64,000 nucleotides of DNA. Origin: Prosopocoilus inquinatus (lineage: Eukaryota > Arthropoda > Insecta > Coleoptera > Lucanidae). Below are positions 1 through 12,500 of this stretch, in pieces (positions within the stretch are counted from its first letter, which is position 1; every line of letters starts with the position of its first letter). The stretch lies in the NCBI GenBank assembly GCA_036172665.1, contig CM069873.1:49446001-49510000 (forward strand). Direction: 5' to 3'. A model generated the notes under the pieces. That model was not told where the DNA came from and searched no databases. It saw only the letters and a program-made list of their open reading frames with translations. The translations under genes were made by a program, and so were the position numbers.

Positions 1-2400
1 GTAAATTGCAGGACAATGCACCTGTTGATTCACACATGTACTTCCTAACACATTATGTGTGTAAATAAGTAATTTTACTTACCGAATTAACTCGAAACTA
101 GCTATGGTTTTAAACAGTCTCTTTTAAATGTAAAACACGACACAAATAATACTTTAAAGCGAAAAAATACACACAAACATTCCTATACGCAATACGTAAA
201 CATAGAAGATATAGCAAACTAATGGCGGATTTGGCAGTCAATCAAAAGTGAGACCCTGAATGGCCACACTGTTCTCTATAAAGTCACTGTAATTGTTGTC
301 TGCGTTAAGACCTTAACGAGAAATCATAGTGACTTCAATTACCCCTTGATTGCCATTACCCCAGTCTCCCCTATCTTGGATGAGTCATGGTTTTCTTAAT
401 TTTTTTCCCGCGGTTCCTCATAGCCAAAAAGAAATTAAGCGGCGCCTTTATTTTGTTTTGTTGGTACTGTTTGATAGTCCAGATTTAGTTTTTTTAACCC
501 ACCCTATCCCACTGGGGCTGGTCGGCGACGCCGAAACGTCTGTCACGGCAATCACTTGTGATACTTGTACAGGTAGGTAGCACATGTTATTGCTTAGACA
601 CAATAGAAAGTTATTACTAATAAACAATAGCTGAGGACAACTTAGTGCCAATATTATAACAAACAATTTGTGTATTATTACTAAAACTAAAAATTAACTA
701 AAACTAAATTAAAACTATGCAAAAGTTTCCGTTTATATAAGCAAAAATTACGCATGCTTGTTGCACACCTAGCTGTGAAAATTCCGTGGAGGGAATGTTA
801 ACTGGAGGGAAAGTACAATCAAATTTACGGTCATCCCGCTTTTTCCACTAAGAATTGAAATAAACGAATTCTTAATTTTTAGTGAAGTTGTATAAACCGC
901 TTCGTATCAGTACGGCCTTTTAATTTCTTAGTTGATAGTTAATAATGTTTAGTTATTAGTTTTAGTGACTGTATAAACCACTCTTTATTTATTAGTTTTC
1001 GTAAAATTCTGTATTGTAAGTGTAAATTTCTCTTTGTAAATGTGTAAAAAGTCATACAAAGAATTCTAATACATGCGGCATATGTAAATAAAAAGTTCAG
1101 ATGATAGATATGTATTTAAATATTGTTTGTCGATTTTTAAAATGAAATTGATTTTACAGTCTGAAATTAATTTAAAAACCTCAGTTTGTTAAATTTTTAT
1201 AGCACACTATTGAGGAATAATAGTGAAAAGTGTCAAAGAGAAAATCATGAATAAAAAGAGAAAAGTAAGAGATGGATATAGGGAATGCTAATACAGTTCG
1301 AAAGAATTCTGATTCTTATGGTATGAAAATATGCTGGGTGTTCTATTTAAAAAACATGACTTTTCGACAGTTGAAATCAGTTCGAATAAGAGTTACTTTT
1401 CAACTAGCCCGTAAAAAATTTTGTATAAAATTAGGTATGGCCTGAAAGTCTATGAGTATAGCCTACTACAGGCCAAAAATTGAAATTATGGCTTTTGTTA
1501 CATGAAGATGGTAGGATCATAAACAAGGTACTGCAACTTTTTTTAAAAAGTGGAAATACCTCTAAAAAGGCTACTTTTTCTTGTATCACATGTTACACGA
1601 AACATTTTTAGAATTTCATGAAGATTTCAGGAATGCAATAAAAAAATGGGGTATTCTATTTAAAATAAGAAAGTTGGCAGCAACTTTCGGCACAAGCGGA
1701 AGTGCCCGAAAGTTGGAAATATTAGTTTTTAATAGATAATAGATTATTATCGCTAATTTATAACCGCAAAATATGAAATAGAAATTCAAAGTGGAAGTCC
1801 GTAATGTTTTAATGAATGAGTTGCCTGAATCTCCCTGTATAAGTTGCATACCAACTGTTTACCTTGTGGACGAAGACTGCCTTTTATTTGAGTCATTATT
1901 GCCACTCACAATCAAACTAAATAAATTTTTGTACAAGGCAAGTACCTCAAAAATATTTAAAGGAGTGATAAATATTAAGGGGTATCTTTGGACGATATTA
2001 AGAAGAGCATTACACCAACCATTTTTATTGTTTCAATCAATCAATCATAGACCGTAATCCTGCTATTACAATAATCAGTGCTTAAGCACATTCAATAAGC
2101 TCAACACAAAGTATTCAACTACCTACCTACCTACATACATTCCAAAAATTTCAGTTAGTGTAATTAAAAACATTGCGAAAACATATTATAAAGATAAAGA
2201 TAAACGGCCGTATTCATAGAAATCTGCTAATAGATTGTTAATACCCTATTAGTTAATATATACTAAAAAACTATTAAAATATCCATATTAATAGACATAT
2301 TTTAGTATCTACTAGTTAATAGCATAGCCATTTAAGTAAAATTGGCGTTTGGCAATTGAGCATTTTCTGTTCATTTGATCTACTTTCAAGTTTATCAATA
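1..2400. other. AT-rich non-coding stretch
   Basis: I see no coding sequence that resembles a known protein here; the ORFs at 350-666 and 1616-2057 overlap on opposite strands and look like chance. The stretch has a short CCTA/CATA simple repeat near 2119-2142 and a GC-richer patch near 480-560. A good minus-strand splice donor (reverse complement of ACTTAC, near 80-85) lies next to a possible untranslated exon. That could be the 5' end of a gene reading off the left edge, but this is weak inference. Confidence 0.4.
1660..1708 (+). repeat. Dispersed repeat motif, copy 1
   Basis: A segment starting TTAAAATAAGAAAGT and containing ACTTTCGGC and GGAAGT recurs, clearly related, at 15,816-15,859. 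The two copies share the same order of short blocks. Both lie in non-coding DNA, and one is in the intron of the DD36E transposase gene. They are probably two fragments of an interspersed repeat family I cannot name. Confidence 0.5.
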
Positions 2401-2517
2401 TCCATCTGACACTTGATACTTGTAGAAAACGATTGTAACCTCAAATTGAAAAGGATATATGTAAATGTATTTTGTGTAGCAAAAGTATTCAGTCGGTTTA
2501 TAAATAAAAAGTTTGAA

Positions 2518-3146
2518 ATGGATTTGGAATTAATTGATATAAATGAGAAATTAGTTGAAGCACAAGAAGGTGAAATAGTTTACAGGGCTCCAAAAGTATA
2601 TTTAAGACACCAAAATCCATTTGATATTTTTGACGATTTAAATTTCAAAAGAAGATATAGAATGCGAAAGGACACTGCTCGTTTTTTAATTGGATTAGTT
2701 GAGAGCAAATAGCAAATTTTGAAAATAACCGGGGATCTCCTATAACAGCTGATATACAAATACTGGCAACTGTAAGATACTTGGCAAAAGGTGCATATGG
2801 ACTGGATCTAAGTGAAAAACATATTTATTGCAAATCGTTCATTGACTTACTTGTATTATTCTTTTGATAGGTGATCACCATGGTATTTCACAGCCGGCAT
2901 TAAGTAAAATAATAAAACGTGTAGTTAAAGCTATAGCGAGCCATCAAGATAGGTTCGTTACATTTCCAACTAACAATGAAGACTTGAACACTGTCAAAAG
3001 TGACTTTTACCGTGTGGCAGGTTGTCCTGGAATTGTTGGTGCAATTGATGGAACCCATGTCAAGATTGAATGTCCAGGTGGTGAGAATCCAGTATTATTA
3101 ATCAATAGGAAAGGATATTATTTTCTTAATGTTCAGGTCATTTATA
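2518..3146 (+). pseudogene. PIF/Harbinger transposase fragment
   Basis: This encodes the N-terminal two thirds of a Harbinger (DDE_Tnp_4-type) transposase. A first block starts at ATG 2518 and ends at a stop at 2710-2712. The frame then shifts by one and continues as RGSPITADIQILATVRYLAK. After a possible intron ending in TAG near 2869, the third block has GISQPALSKIIKRV and the first catalytic aspartate in GAIDGTHV. The downstream DDE residues are missing because a 747-bp foldback MITE begins at 3149. I infer a dead copy. Family assignment rests on the typical order of helix-turn-helix, 'atvryLa' and 'GaiDGTHv' blocks. Confidence 0.75.
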
Positions 3147-3148
3147 TA

Positions 3149-3895
3149 CACTGTGAACGTTTAGAATGGAATAATCCATATAAATAAGCGCCAGATCATC
3201 TGCAGCTAAAATCCTCGGACAGGTAAACCTATTTTTATTAGCGCGAATATTTTTTTAAAGTTATCTTTTTTTCCAACCCCCACCCCTTTCCGCAATGACG
3301 TCATCGACATTTTTTTTTAATAGCACGCCCCCAATTTTTTAGCAGATTTGGGTAGATTTGAAAATTCTGATTTCATCAATATGCATAATTTGACATTCGC
3401 ACTGTCGGTACCCGAGAAATTAATTACAAAAGATACACACAAAAAATGGAGGTTCCACGGAAGAAAAATTATCAAGATCTGTCAAATTTACTTTATGATA
3501 CTTTTTATCATTTATTTCAACTAAGGTGTTGAAACAAATGATTATTTGCCGGTTCGTGCATCAGTTGTTCATTTGTCTGAAATAAACCGTAGAAAATTTT
3601 CCATTTTTTGTTTTTCTTTCGTAATTAATATCTCAGGTACCGTCAATGCGATGGTCAGATTATGTATATTGATGAAATCAAAGTTCTCAAATCTACCCAA
3701 ATCTGCTAAAAAATGGGGGCGTGCTATTAAAAAAAAATGTCGACGTCATTGCGGAAAGGGGTGGGGATTGGAAAAAAAGATAACTTTAAAAAAATATTCG
3801 CGCTAATAAAAATAGGTTTACCTGTCCGAGGATTTTAGCGGCAGATGATCTGGCACTTATTTATATGGATTATTCCACTCTAAACGTTCACAGTG
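3149..3895. mobile_element. 747-bp foldback MITE (TA target)
   Basis: The element begins CACTGTGAACGTTTAGA and ends in the reverse complement, TCTAAACGTTCACAGTG. It is flanked by TA on each side (3147-3148 and 3896-3897), the target duplication expected of Tc1/mariner. Inverted similarity runs inward for at least 265 bp on each arm (to GGTACC at about 3408 and 3636) and weakly to about 3470/3590, so most of it can fold into one hairpin. It has no transposase, so it would be non-autonomous. It truncates the Harbinger transposase fragment to its left. Confidence 0.85.
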
Positions 3896-3897
3896 TA

Positions 3898-4209
3898 TGC
3901 TCCAATTAAATTCTTAAAAGAAAGATTCTTCTTTCTGGTACTGATTGCGAATCCAATTTCTTTTAAGATGCAGAGAGTTCACAACATCGAAATCAGAATT
4001 TTTACACAATCCAAGATTCTTTAATTTAATATTCAACAAATCAGTAAGTCTCAGGCTTCAAAGATTAATTTGGCAGCAATTCGTTTCCAGACTATTTCTA
4101 TTTACACTGTCAACTGTTTTGAATAATAAGAAACGATTAAAATTCCATCATGAAAATTTGTTAAAAAACGGTGGTTGTATTTTAATTTTAAAATGCATAA
4201 ATAGAAAAA
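3898..4209. other. Non-coding stretch between MITE and P-like element
   Basis: I see no recognisable coding sequence. It is AT-rich and probably belongs to the 3' flank of the P-element-like transposase that reads leftward into it. Confidence 0.35.
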
Positions 4210-6229
4210 TTATCTTTTTCTCATAGATTTTTTAAAATTTTCAACAGCTAACATCTTTACTGGATCACTATAGGTACAGGATGAAAAATTTCCATGAAGA
4301 ATCTTGTTAATATTTTTAACCCAGTTTAAAATATAAAACTTAATTAGTGTGTTTAAAAAAATATCTTTTAAATTATGTATTGGGTAGTAAAATACATTCC
4401 ATTCAATTATTTCCATCAAATATTGCTTTAAAGTGGCCTTTATACCATATCTACATGGAAGGTTTGGTAGAGCTCTCTCAATATAATGCATGCATTCAGA
4501 ATTTTTTTTTGCAAAATTCTAGTTGGGATGTAATAATGCTCTACTAGTGTAACTTCTCCTTGTTATTATTTCATTATCTTTGGCATTGCTCGATTGTGTT
4601 GTAAGGCAGGCTGACATTTTCTACATCGTGTTTCTTTGAGAATTTTCCTGGCTATGAAGCCTGCAATGTAATTATTAACATTTCTAATAATAAGATTTTG
4701 AGGTCCACTGTATTTATTGATGGAAAATACAGGAGTTTCCTCCTCCATATCATTGCAAGGCAACAAATCATCATCGTATATAAAATTCTTCAAAGTATCA
4801 AGTGCACAACGAGAATCATCTTCTTCACAATTACTACCAGGAGAATGAGATGCCATGAAATTATTCACTAACATTGACTTAAATGAATTAACAAATGCAC
4901 TGCTTGTGGGATTAATGTTCCTGGCACCATGACTGCGTATACAACCGAAATAATTTTCCAGTGGATCTTGATTTACATTCCTTAAGCATAAATACTTAAA
5001 ACCTGAATTTGTCAACTTGTTCCATATAGCCTGCAGTCCTCGAATTGTAAAAATACAGTTTCTTACTACAGGAGGTACCGTTACTTTATTGCCTGATATA
5101 TATTTGATGCTGTTTAGTACAGGTTCTGCTTCATTATTCCAAAAGTTGAAGTGGACTGAGCTTTTTTGTAAAGCACTTTTCAGCTCCTTACCAGGTACAC
5201 TTTTTTGTTGAACTATTTACACTGTCAAACAATTTATCAAAAAATAATAAAAAGTGCGCAGTGTCCTTTGCAGAAACCGGTAGACTTCCTGAAAACAAAA
5301 CAATATATCAATTGTATATATCAAACAACAAAGAACATATAAATACAATTAAGCTTTACTGACCAACATCTGCAGCAAAATCCATACTTGCAGATACACG
5401 TTGACTAAAAAGTTGAATATCATTCTTAACTTTCATTTTTTTGATTTTCGCTGGTATGACATGTTCGTTTGTCAATCTAACTAAACTGCGAGTAGTTGTG
5501 ACTGCTGAACTAATAATTTTATTGCAGCACAGTTATTGGTGCCTTGATCACATACGGTACCAACTACATGTAACCCAGCTGCTTGCGTGTATGAAACAAC
5601 TTCCTGTATAAGTTGAGCTAAAACTGTTGCTTTTGTGGCCGATTGAGAAAAAGTGAAACTGATCGGCTGTTTCCACTTTCTTGCTAGACCACGAAGCATG
5701 AGTACTTGAACATGATCAGCAAAAGCAAGTTTTCTTGTACTTTTTCCATGATCCTCCCAACCAATAAGAGCATCCCTCTGCAAGTCATATGTCAAACCAC
5801 AACTTATTGCCATTTCATCGAAAAGAAGTACGCAGTACTTATCAATTTCCTTCATATTGGTTGTGGCTTTTTTCAGTGAATGAAAAATATGTGAATTAAT
5901 CCCAGTGTCAAATTTAACTTTTTGCAATATGCTGCTCAAGGTTCTACGTGAGGGAAGAGCAAAAATTTTCTGCAATAACTTATAACATTTCTCACTCTGT
6001 TTTAATAGAGATAACGCAAATATTTTATCTTCAGTGGAAAATCTTCGTCCTTGGGGTGATTTTTTCTGCTCTTGTAATTGAGACAAAAAAAATATAGGTA
6101 ACTTAATTTATTTTTGCACGAGCAAATTCGGGAGACTTTACAAACTGTTGTGCTTCTTTCATTCATCTTCGCGAGTAGACGTACTCTTCGCTCGTAGCTG
6201 TATTTATTCTGTGGCAGTCTCAATTTCAC
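4210..6229 (-). pseudogene. P-element-like transposase (broken)
   Basis: This is a P-element/THAP9-type transposase read right to left. The block at 6086-5481 carries the RNase H-like core (LLFDEMAISCGL, later VVGTVCDQGTNN). After a frameshift comes HVIPAKIKKMKVKND, then an intron with GT..AG ends (about 5363-5299), then the block at 5015-4566 with the family signature NQDPLENYFGCIRSHG. After a further stop and frameshift, 4491-4210 encodes the C-terminal region (HYIERALPNLPC, KNINKILHG). A central stretch expected between the catalytic block and HVIPAK is missing, and no THAP zinc finger is visible upstream. It is therefore defective. Neighbours are the MITE at 3149-3895 and the LINE fragment from 6.3 kb. 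Confidence 0.75.
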
Positions 6230-6358
6230 GCTAATTTATTTAAATCTTTACGTGTATTAACATATCATGGGTGGCGATCGTCAAATGCGTCATAGAAGTG
6301 AATCCGATAAGGATGAAGGCGTAATGCAGCGCAGAATCGAAAAATCCTTACATCCGAT

Positions 6359-6676
6359 GTGTTCATGGAGCGATTATGTGAAAAAAATTCCAACAACTTG
6401 TCTGGTAATTTTTCCGAAAGCATCAACAACTGCAACACTAAGGTAAGCGAGTTGGACAAAAAACTCTGTGATGCTTGTCAATCTATTGACTCTCTGGAAC
6501 AATATTCACGGAGGTACAATTTACCATTTTATGGAGTTCCGGTACAATCTGGTGAAGATAGTACCGTAGTGCCGTAGTGTCCGATCTTATAAAAAATAAA
6601 CTCAGTTTTGATTTGCCACCGTATGCCATCGATGTCACTCATCGGCTTCCGAACAAGAACCATTCGGACGCTCCAG
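6359..6676 (+). pseudogene. LINE ORF1 protein, 5' part
   Basis: The sequence encodes a coiled-coil-like segment followed by SIDSLEQYSRRYNLPFYGVP, the hallmark of the RNA-binding ORF1 protein of CR1/jockey-like LINEs. A stop and frameshift near 6577 are followed by the continuation (LPPYAIDVTHRLPNKN). The reading then stops at 6676, where a Harbinger terminal repeat begins. The same protein resumes at 20,699, so this is one LINE split by a 14-kb insertion. Confidence 0.75.
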
Positions 6677-6904
6677 GGGTGCGTTTAAAAAAGAGGTAGA
6701 GTACTGTTAGTGTATACGCAAACCGTTTATAAAAGGAGATTAATAATTACCGGTTAGATTTCTTCTACATTTCTAAACACTGTAGCGTGCACATTGTATA
6801 AACTCAAGTTCCCGTGCTCTGAGACTGCGGGAAAAGTTACCTTGCAAGGTGAGGTTTGTGTTTTGAAAATTGTGTTTGCACATTTACAATTGTATAAATT
6901 AAAA

Positions 6905-8085
6905 ATGGATTGCGACAACAATGTTATTGTTACTTCATGCAGTCATGATTTAGTGACCGATGAAAATGGAGAAATTATAACAAATCACAACAAAATACTG
7001 TTGTGTGACAGAAAAAGTAAGATCAAAATCATCAGTTTTAAGATTTCTTTAACAAAAGCAATGTATGTATGTTTTAGCACAAGCTTGCGTGTACGTGCCA
7101 GCAACTGAAAACATTATAAAAATATTTGGAATTCACATTCAGGATCAAATTCACCAAGACAACATTTACAATAATAAATTTTGTGACCAAGAACTTAGTA
7201 ACGCCTCCATAGATAGTAATACCAATTGTAATACCCCAGCAAATTGTAAATGGTCTGCTAATGCAAAGAGGAGATTAATCTACTATTATAAAAAATTTGA
7301 AAAAGATTTTCTAAGTACATCTATCCGAAATGATTCAGTGTACCAAAAAATATCTGCTGAATTAAATAATGAAAATTTTAAATTTTCCACTAATCAATGT
7401 AAGGATAAATTTAAATACCTTAAAATGAGATACATGAAAGTAGTCGACAACAAGAAATTAAGTGGGGCTGCTTCTCTTAGTTTTGATTATTTTGAAGAGC
7501 TTGCTGAAATATTTGGGAAAAAGCGAAATGCACAACCTTTGGCAATTGCATCATCCTCTAGGAAAAATGTGGACTTACATACATTAGGAAAAGGTATTCT
7601 AGGTAAGAGTGATATTACATTTTCAATATCGATATCTTGTAATGGTAATATTGAAATCTTAGATCTTACACTGATATATTGGCAATGGAAAATATCTGCC
7701 GCATGCATGACCATTAATACATTGAAGTTTAGATGAGCGTTTATTTTATAAATGTATCAGGCAAACACAATCCTGCGAATTATAATCTTATGTAAACGTG
7801 AGTTTAAGCTTTAGCAATATATTAACGACGTGCACGTATTCCTTCGTTAATTAGATGTTAATGTTATAGAGGTAAATGAAATGAGACACAATGCATTGAA
7901 ACATTTACTTTATTATAGATGATGAGGATAACAGAGATTAACTACTGCAACAACCTAAGAAAAAAATTAAAATAGAACAGAAGCAACAAGTAGCTGAACG
8001 CCGACATCAAGAAATACTTAAGATGCAACAAAAAGCTATAGATAGTTTTGAAAAAATGATGGGAAAGTTAATTGAAAAATTGTAA
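6905..8085 (+). pseudogene. Harbinger Myb/SANT-like DNA-binding protein
   Basis: This is a three-exon gene by splice signals. Exon 1 is 6905-7016 (donor GTAAGA), exon 2 is 7078-7602 (acceptor TTTTAG, donor GTAAGAG), and exon 3 is 7919-8085 (acceptor TTATAG). All junctions keep the frame. Exon 2 holds a Myb/SANT-like trihelix (WSANAKRRLIYYYKKFEKDF ... KDKFKYLKMRYMKV), and exon 3 encodes a basic coiled-coil tail (QVAERRHQEILKMQQKAI). In Harbinger elements this partner protein brings the transposase to the nucleus and the element ends. Exon 3 has one in-frame TAA at 7939-7941, so this copy would lose its tail. Confidence 0.7.
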
Positions 8086-8641
8086 ATTAATAATAGTTTA
8101 TTGCCAGTATTATCAACATTTCAAAGGAGATTTAAAATTTACAGTCCTTTTAGTCTACCAGGTATAGAATTGATTTCCGAGACATAAAATGTAAAGTTAA
8201 AGAATATTATTTATTTCTTCTCCTAACAATGTATGCAAAATAATTAATAAAAGTTATACAGAATTGATATTTGATCTTTTATTTTCTTTTAACATTCTCT
8301 GGTACTAAAAGGTAAAAGAAAACTAAAATGTTGCATTAAATTTAACAGAAATTGAAGTAGAAAATAAGAAATAATGTTGTACCAGAAGATGTTAAAAAGT
8401 AAATAAAATAATCACGTTTAATTTTAATTCTGTATAATTTATCTTAACGATTTTGCCGCAACATTGTCAGAAGAAATAATGGAGATTTATTTTTACAAGT
8501 AAAATTCCAGGTTAAAAACACTTTCATTTTGAAGTCACTTAAAACATTGCTAATTTTGGACATTATTTGTTATTGAAATTTGAATTTATTATAAATGTTT
8601 ACGTATTATTGAATAAAAATATAGATTTTAGAACAACATAA
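8086..8641. other. Spacer between convergent Harbinger genes
   Basis: AT-rich sequence between the 3' ends of the Myb-like gene and the transposase. It includes AATAAA-like signals near 8245, 8400 and 8610. I see nothing else. Confidence 0.4.
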
Positions 8642-9188
8642 TTATTCAACCAAAGAGTAAAGATAATTACACAATTCGTCTCGTTTTCGAAAATCCGCTT
8701 CTCTAGTGACTGTCAATTGTCGGTTTACAGGTTCAACATCATTCCCGTGGACGTATTTTCTTCCTTCATTGATGTACTCGTCAATGTAAATATCATTGTT
8801 AAGTAAACAAACATTGTGTAAAACACAACAGGCCAGTACAGTTGCAGGTACCAAATCTGTCCTATTCATATCTAAATAAGTCAAACGTCTAAACCTTCTG
8901 AATAAAAGAGCAAATGCTCTTTTAATAACTTGTCTTGTTTGTGCAATCATATAATTGAAATTTCGTTTAGCAGGATTCAAATTTCCTCTATCTATATATG
9001 GAGGCATACACCAAGATAAAACAGGGTAAGCTTTATCACCTATAATAAATTCATTATTTGGAAAATAATCTCTTACATTATTTGTAATATTCTTATATAT
9101 ATCTGAATTACGAAATATTCTAGTGTCACTCACTGAACCAGGATACCCTATAAAGCAATCATTAAAATACAATTTTGTATTACAGATA
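8642..9188 (-). pseudogene. Harbinger transposase, C-terminal exon part
   Basis: This encodes the C-terminal half of the DDE transposase: GYPGSVSDTRIFRNSD with the second aspartate, FIIGDKAYPVLSWCMPPY, then the final acidic region RQVIKRAFALLFRRFRRL. The protein ends at the stop by 8642. The right edge is exactly the AGATA target duplication of the copia insertion. The preceding codons are found beyond the copia, at 13,803-14,074, in the same frame. Without the copia, the exon would read through intact. Confidence 0.85.
9184..9188 (+). repeat. Copia target-site duplication, left copy
   Basis: AGATA here matches AGATA at 13,803-13,807 directly beyond the 3' LTR. A 5-bp duplication is normal for copia integrase. 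Confidence 0.9.
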
Positions 9189-9486
9189 TGTTGAATATAA
9201 CGCTTAAGCATTAATAAAATATCGGCGCCGCTCTCTAGTACCAACGCCTTACGGAAAGACGCTGTTGTCGGGCTCGGTAGCCTCATGCCGTAAAGCCATC
9301 ATAACCTCGGTCTATTTTTGTCGTAGATTCTCACGGGAGCCGGTCGTCTCTCTTCTCGCACGCGGTCCGTTATATACACGTATTTCGCGTCGAGGTTATG
9401 TCACTGTTATACTATATTTCTTTGAAGTTTTACAATAAATATAAAACATAAACTTATTCGTTTGTTTGATATCACCCAAAACATCA
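9189..9486 (+). repeat. Copia 5' LTR
   Basis: This is a 298-bp LTR repeated at 13,505-13,802. It contains a GTTATATACACG TATA-like stretch near 9369 and an AATAAA signal near 9434. It ends directly against the primer-binding site. Confidence 0.92.
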
Positions 9487-9500
9487 GGTTTTGGGGCCAG
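9487..9500 (+). promoter_or_regulatory. Copia primer-binding site (tRNA-iMet type)
   Basis: GGTTTTGGGGCCAG follows the 5' LTR without a gap. It matches, with two mismatches, the complement of the anticodon stem-loop of initiator methionine tRNA. This is the internal half-tRNA priming known from copia elements. Confidence 0.75.
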
Positions 9501-9539
9501 TTACGTGAATTAAACTGTAAAATTCAGTGAAAAGACAAA

Positions 9540-12500
9540 ATGGCGGAAACAAAAACGACCAGTGTTCCATTGTTAAATGGGGGCAATTTCATCTACTGGA
9601 AGACGAAATTGAAAGCGGTTTTGATGCGCGACGAGCTATGGGACGTCGTGATCAAGCCACGGAAAACGGAGGACACCACGTGGGAGAAGAAAAACAACAA
9701 GGCGATGGCACACATAACCTTAACGGTTGAGCACAATCAACTCCTCCACATCCAGGACATAGAAAAGGCAAGTGATGCTTGGACAACTCTATGCAAGAAG
9801 TACGAGCGATCAACGTACGGTAGCAGGTTATATCTTAGGAGAAAACTTTATAATGTACGCTACAAAGACGGACAAATGAGCGACCACATCGACGCCATAA
9901 TGCACGTAGTGGGAATGCTCCGAAGTTCAGGTAAGCCGCTTGAAAACGAAGAAGTTGTTCCTGTGCTCTTAATAAGTCTACCAGAGACGTATTAGGGATT
10001 GGTCACCGCGCTCGAGGGCCGTGATGAAAAAGATTTAACCGTCGAATATGTCACGGGAAAAATCATGGACGAATACCAGCGAAGAAAAGAAGCCGGTACA
10101 TCGCAGGATGAGTCGGAAGTTGCGCTCAAATTACAAGGAAATACGAAAAATTGAAAACTTAAAAATAAATTCCAGAAAAGTGGAAAACCAGGGAACAGTG
10201 ACCGGGGTCGAAAAGAAACACGAGAGTGATTTTATTGCCAAAAACCAGGTCATTTGAAAGCCGATTGTAGAATATACAAAAGGGCGCAAGAGACAAAGAC
10301 GGAAAATGAGGTAGCCAAGAGGTCGGCGGAGGAGGGGGCGGAGAGCGTCCAGAGGTATGTCACGTTTGAAATGCGAAGTAGCGCCACCAGCGCCGCCGGA
10401 TAGGTTGTGGACTCGGGAGCAACTAGCCACATGACGAATGGAGCGGAGTTCTTCGAGCAAATGCGCAACACCAACAAGACGGTATACTTGGCCGATGGAT
10501 CATCAGTCACAGCTACGGGAATTGGAGAAGGACACATCATTTGCAAGCTGGGAGAGCAAAGCCAAAAGATAAAACTAATTGATGTCCTATATATTCCTCA
10601 GCTAGACGAGAGTCTGATTTCTGTCAAAAGGGAGGTCGAGAGCTTACATACGGTGCTTTTTGAAGACAATCAGTGCAAATTCTACAAAGGGAACCAACTT
10701 GTAGCAGAAATTATTGACGATGGCGCTCTCTATAAATTGCAGCCCGCGGCACTAAAGACACGGGGTAATACAGTACAGGAAAAAGCTTGCATTCACCAAT
10801 GGCATCGAAGGTTAGGTCATCGGGATCCAGCTGCCATCCAGAAATTGGTGAGCCAGGAATTGGCCACAGGAATAGAGATTTCCGCTTGTTCCGATAAGGT
10901 AACTTGTGAAGATTGCATTAGAGGCAAACTAACACAAACAAAATTTTCGGAAAATACACAGAGACAAGCGATGCCAATGCAACTTATTCACTCAGATGTT
11001 TGCGGACCAATGCAAACAGAGACACCAAGCGGAAATCGATATTTACTAACCCTAATCGACGATCATTCAAGATTCACGGTGGTAAGGCTGATGAAAACAA
11101 AGGACCAGGTAACAGCTGCAATCAAAGAATACATCTCAGCGATGACAACACGGTTTGGCAGAAAACCGGTGGCGCTGCGATCGGACAACGGCAGGGAGTA
11201 CATATCTGGTGAATTGAAGGATTTTCTGAGGCAAGAGGGAATTGAACATTAATTCACTGTACCGTACACACCACAACAAAACGGAGTAGCAGAGCGGAAA
11301 AACCGGACGTTGGTGGAAGCAGCCAAAAGTATGCTACTGGATGCTGGATTGGACAATCATTTCTGGGGAGAAGCAATACTGACGGCAACATATTTGCAGA
11401 ACCGAATGGTGAGCAGATCCCTTGATAAAACACCTTTAGAATTGTTTACAGGGCACAAACCAGACCTATCACATCTGAGGGTCTTCGGCTCAAAGGTATT
11501 TACCTTGATTCCGAAGGGAAAGCGGCGGAAGTTGGACGACAAATACGAGGAAGGCGTTCTGGTTGGATACCATGGCGACACAGCTGGATATCGGGTTCTG
11601 GATCCAGCGACTGACAGAGTTTGGATCAGCAGGTCCGTGCGTATCATTGAGTCAAATCCATACAAAACTCAGAGTGATCCGGCAGAGGGCAGCAAGCAGG
11701 ACCGAGGGGTATCGTCGATACCACCACCTAGCAGAGTCGAGTCATCAAGGACACCATCGACGAGGTACACCGACGTCGAAGAACCAGAGGACCAAATTTC
11801 CGAAGAATATATTCAAAATGAAGATGAATTCCGGACGCCGTCAAGCACTCCACAACCGATCCAGAGACGAGTGTCAGCCAGGCCCAATAAAGGTGGACCA
11901 CCACGGAAACTAACCTATAAGGTCGAAGTCATACCAGAAGTTCGAGAACCTGAAGATTGGAATGAAATGCAGCAGATGGAACTAAGAGAGCGGAAACTAT
12001 GGCAGGTAGCAGCAGCGGAAGAAATGAGATCGCTGATGAGACATGAAGTCTGGGAACTAGCAGATCTTCCGGCAGGCAGGAAACCCATCTCGTGCAAATG
12101 GGTATTCAAAAGTAAAACAGACGGAGACGGAAAGACATACACCTACAAGGCAAGGCTCGTCGCTAGGGGATTTTCTCAGAGGTACGGAGAAGACTACGAC
12201 GAGACATTCGCTCCGGTGGTGAGACATGAGACCGTCCGGGCTCTACTGGCGCTGGCAGCACAGAAAAATCTTCACGTTCGGCAGCTGGACGTAAAGAGTG
12301 CGTATCTCAACGGCGAACTCTCCGAAGAAATATACATGGAGCAACCGGAAGGTTTCGTTGAGAAGAACCACGAGAACAAGGTACTTAGACTGAAAAAAAG
12401 TATCTACGGTTTAAAACAATCAGCCAGAGTATGGAACGAGACAGTAGCAGAAACTCTGGGAAAATTGGGCTTCACAAGCGGGAAAGCTGACGAATGTTTA

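Noticed and set aside
350..666. Overlapping ORFs on both strands
   Set aside because: No family resemblance, no splice context, and mutually overlapping in antisense; most likely chance.
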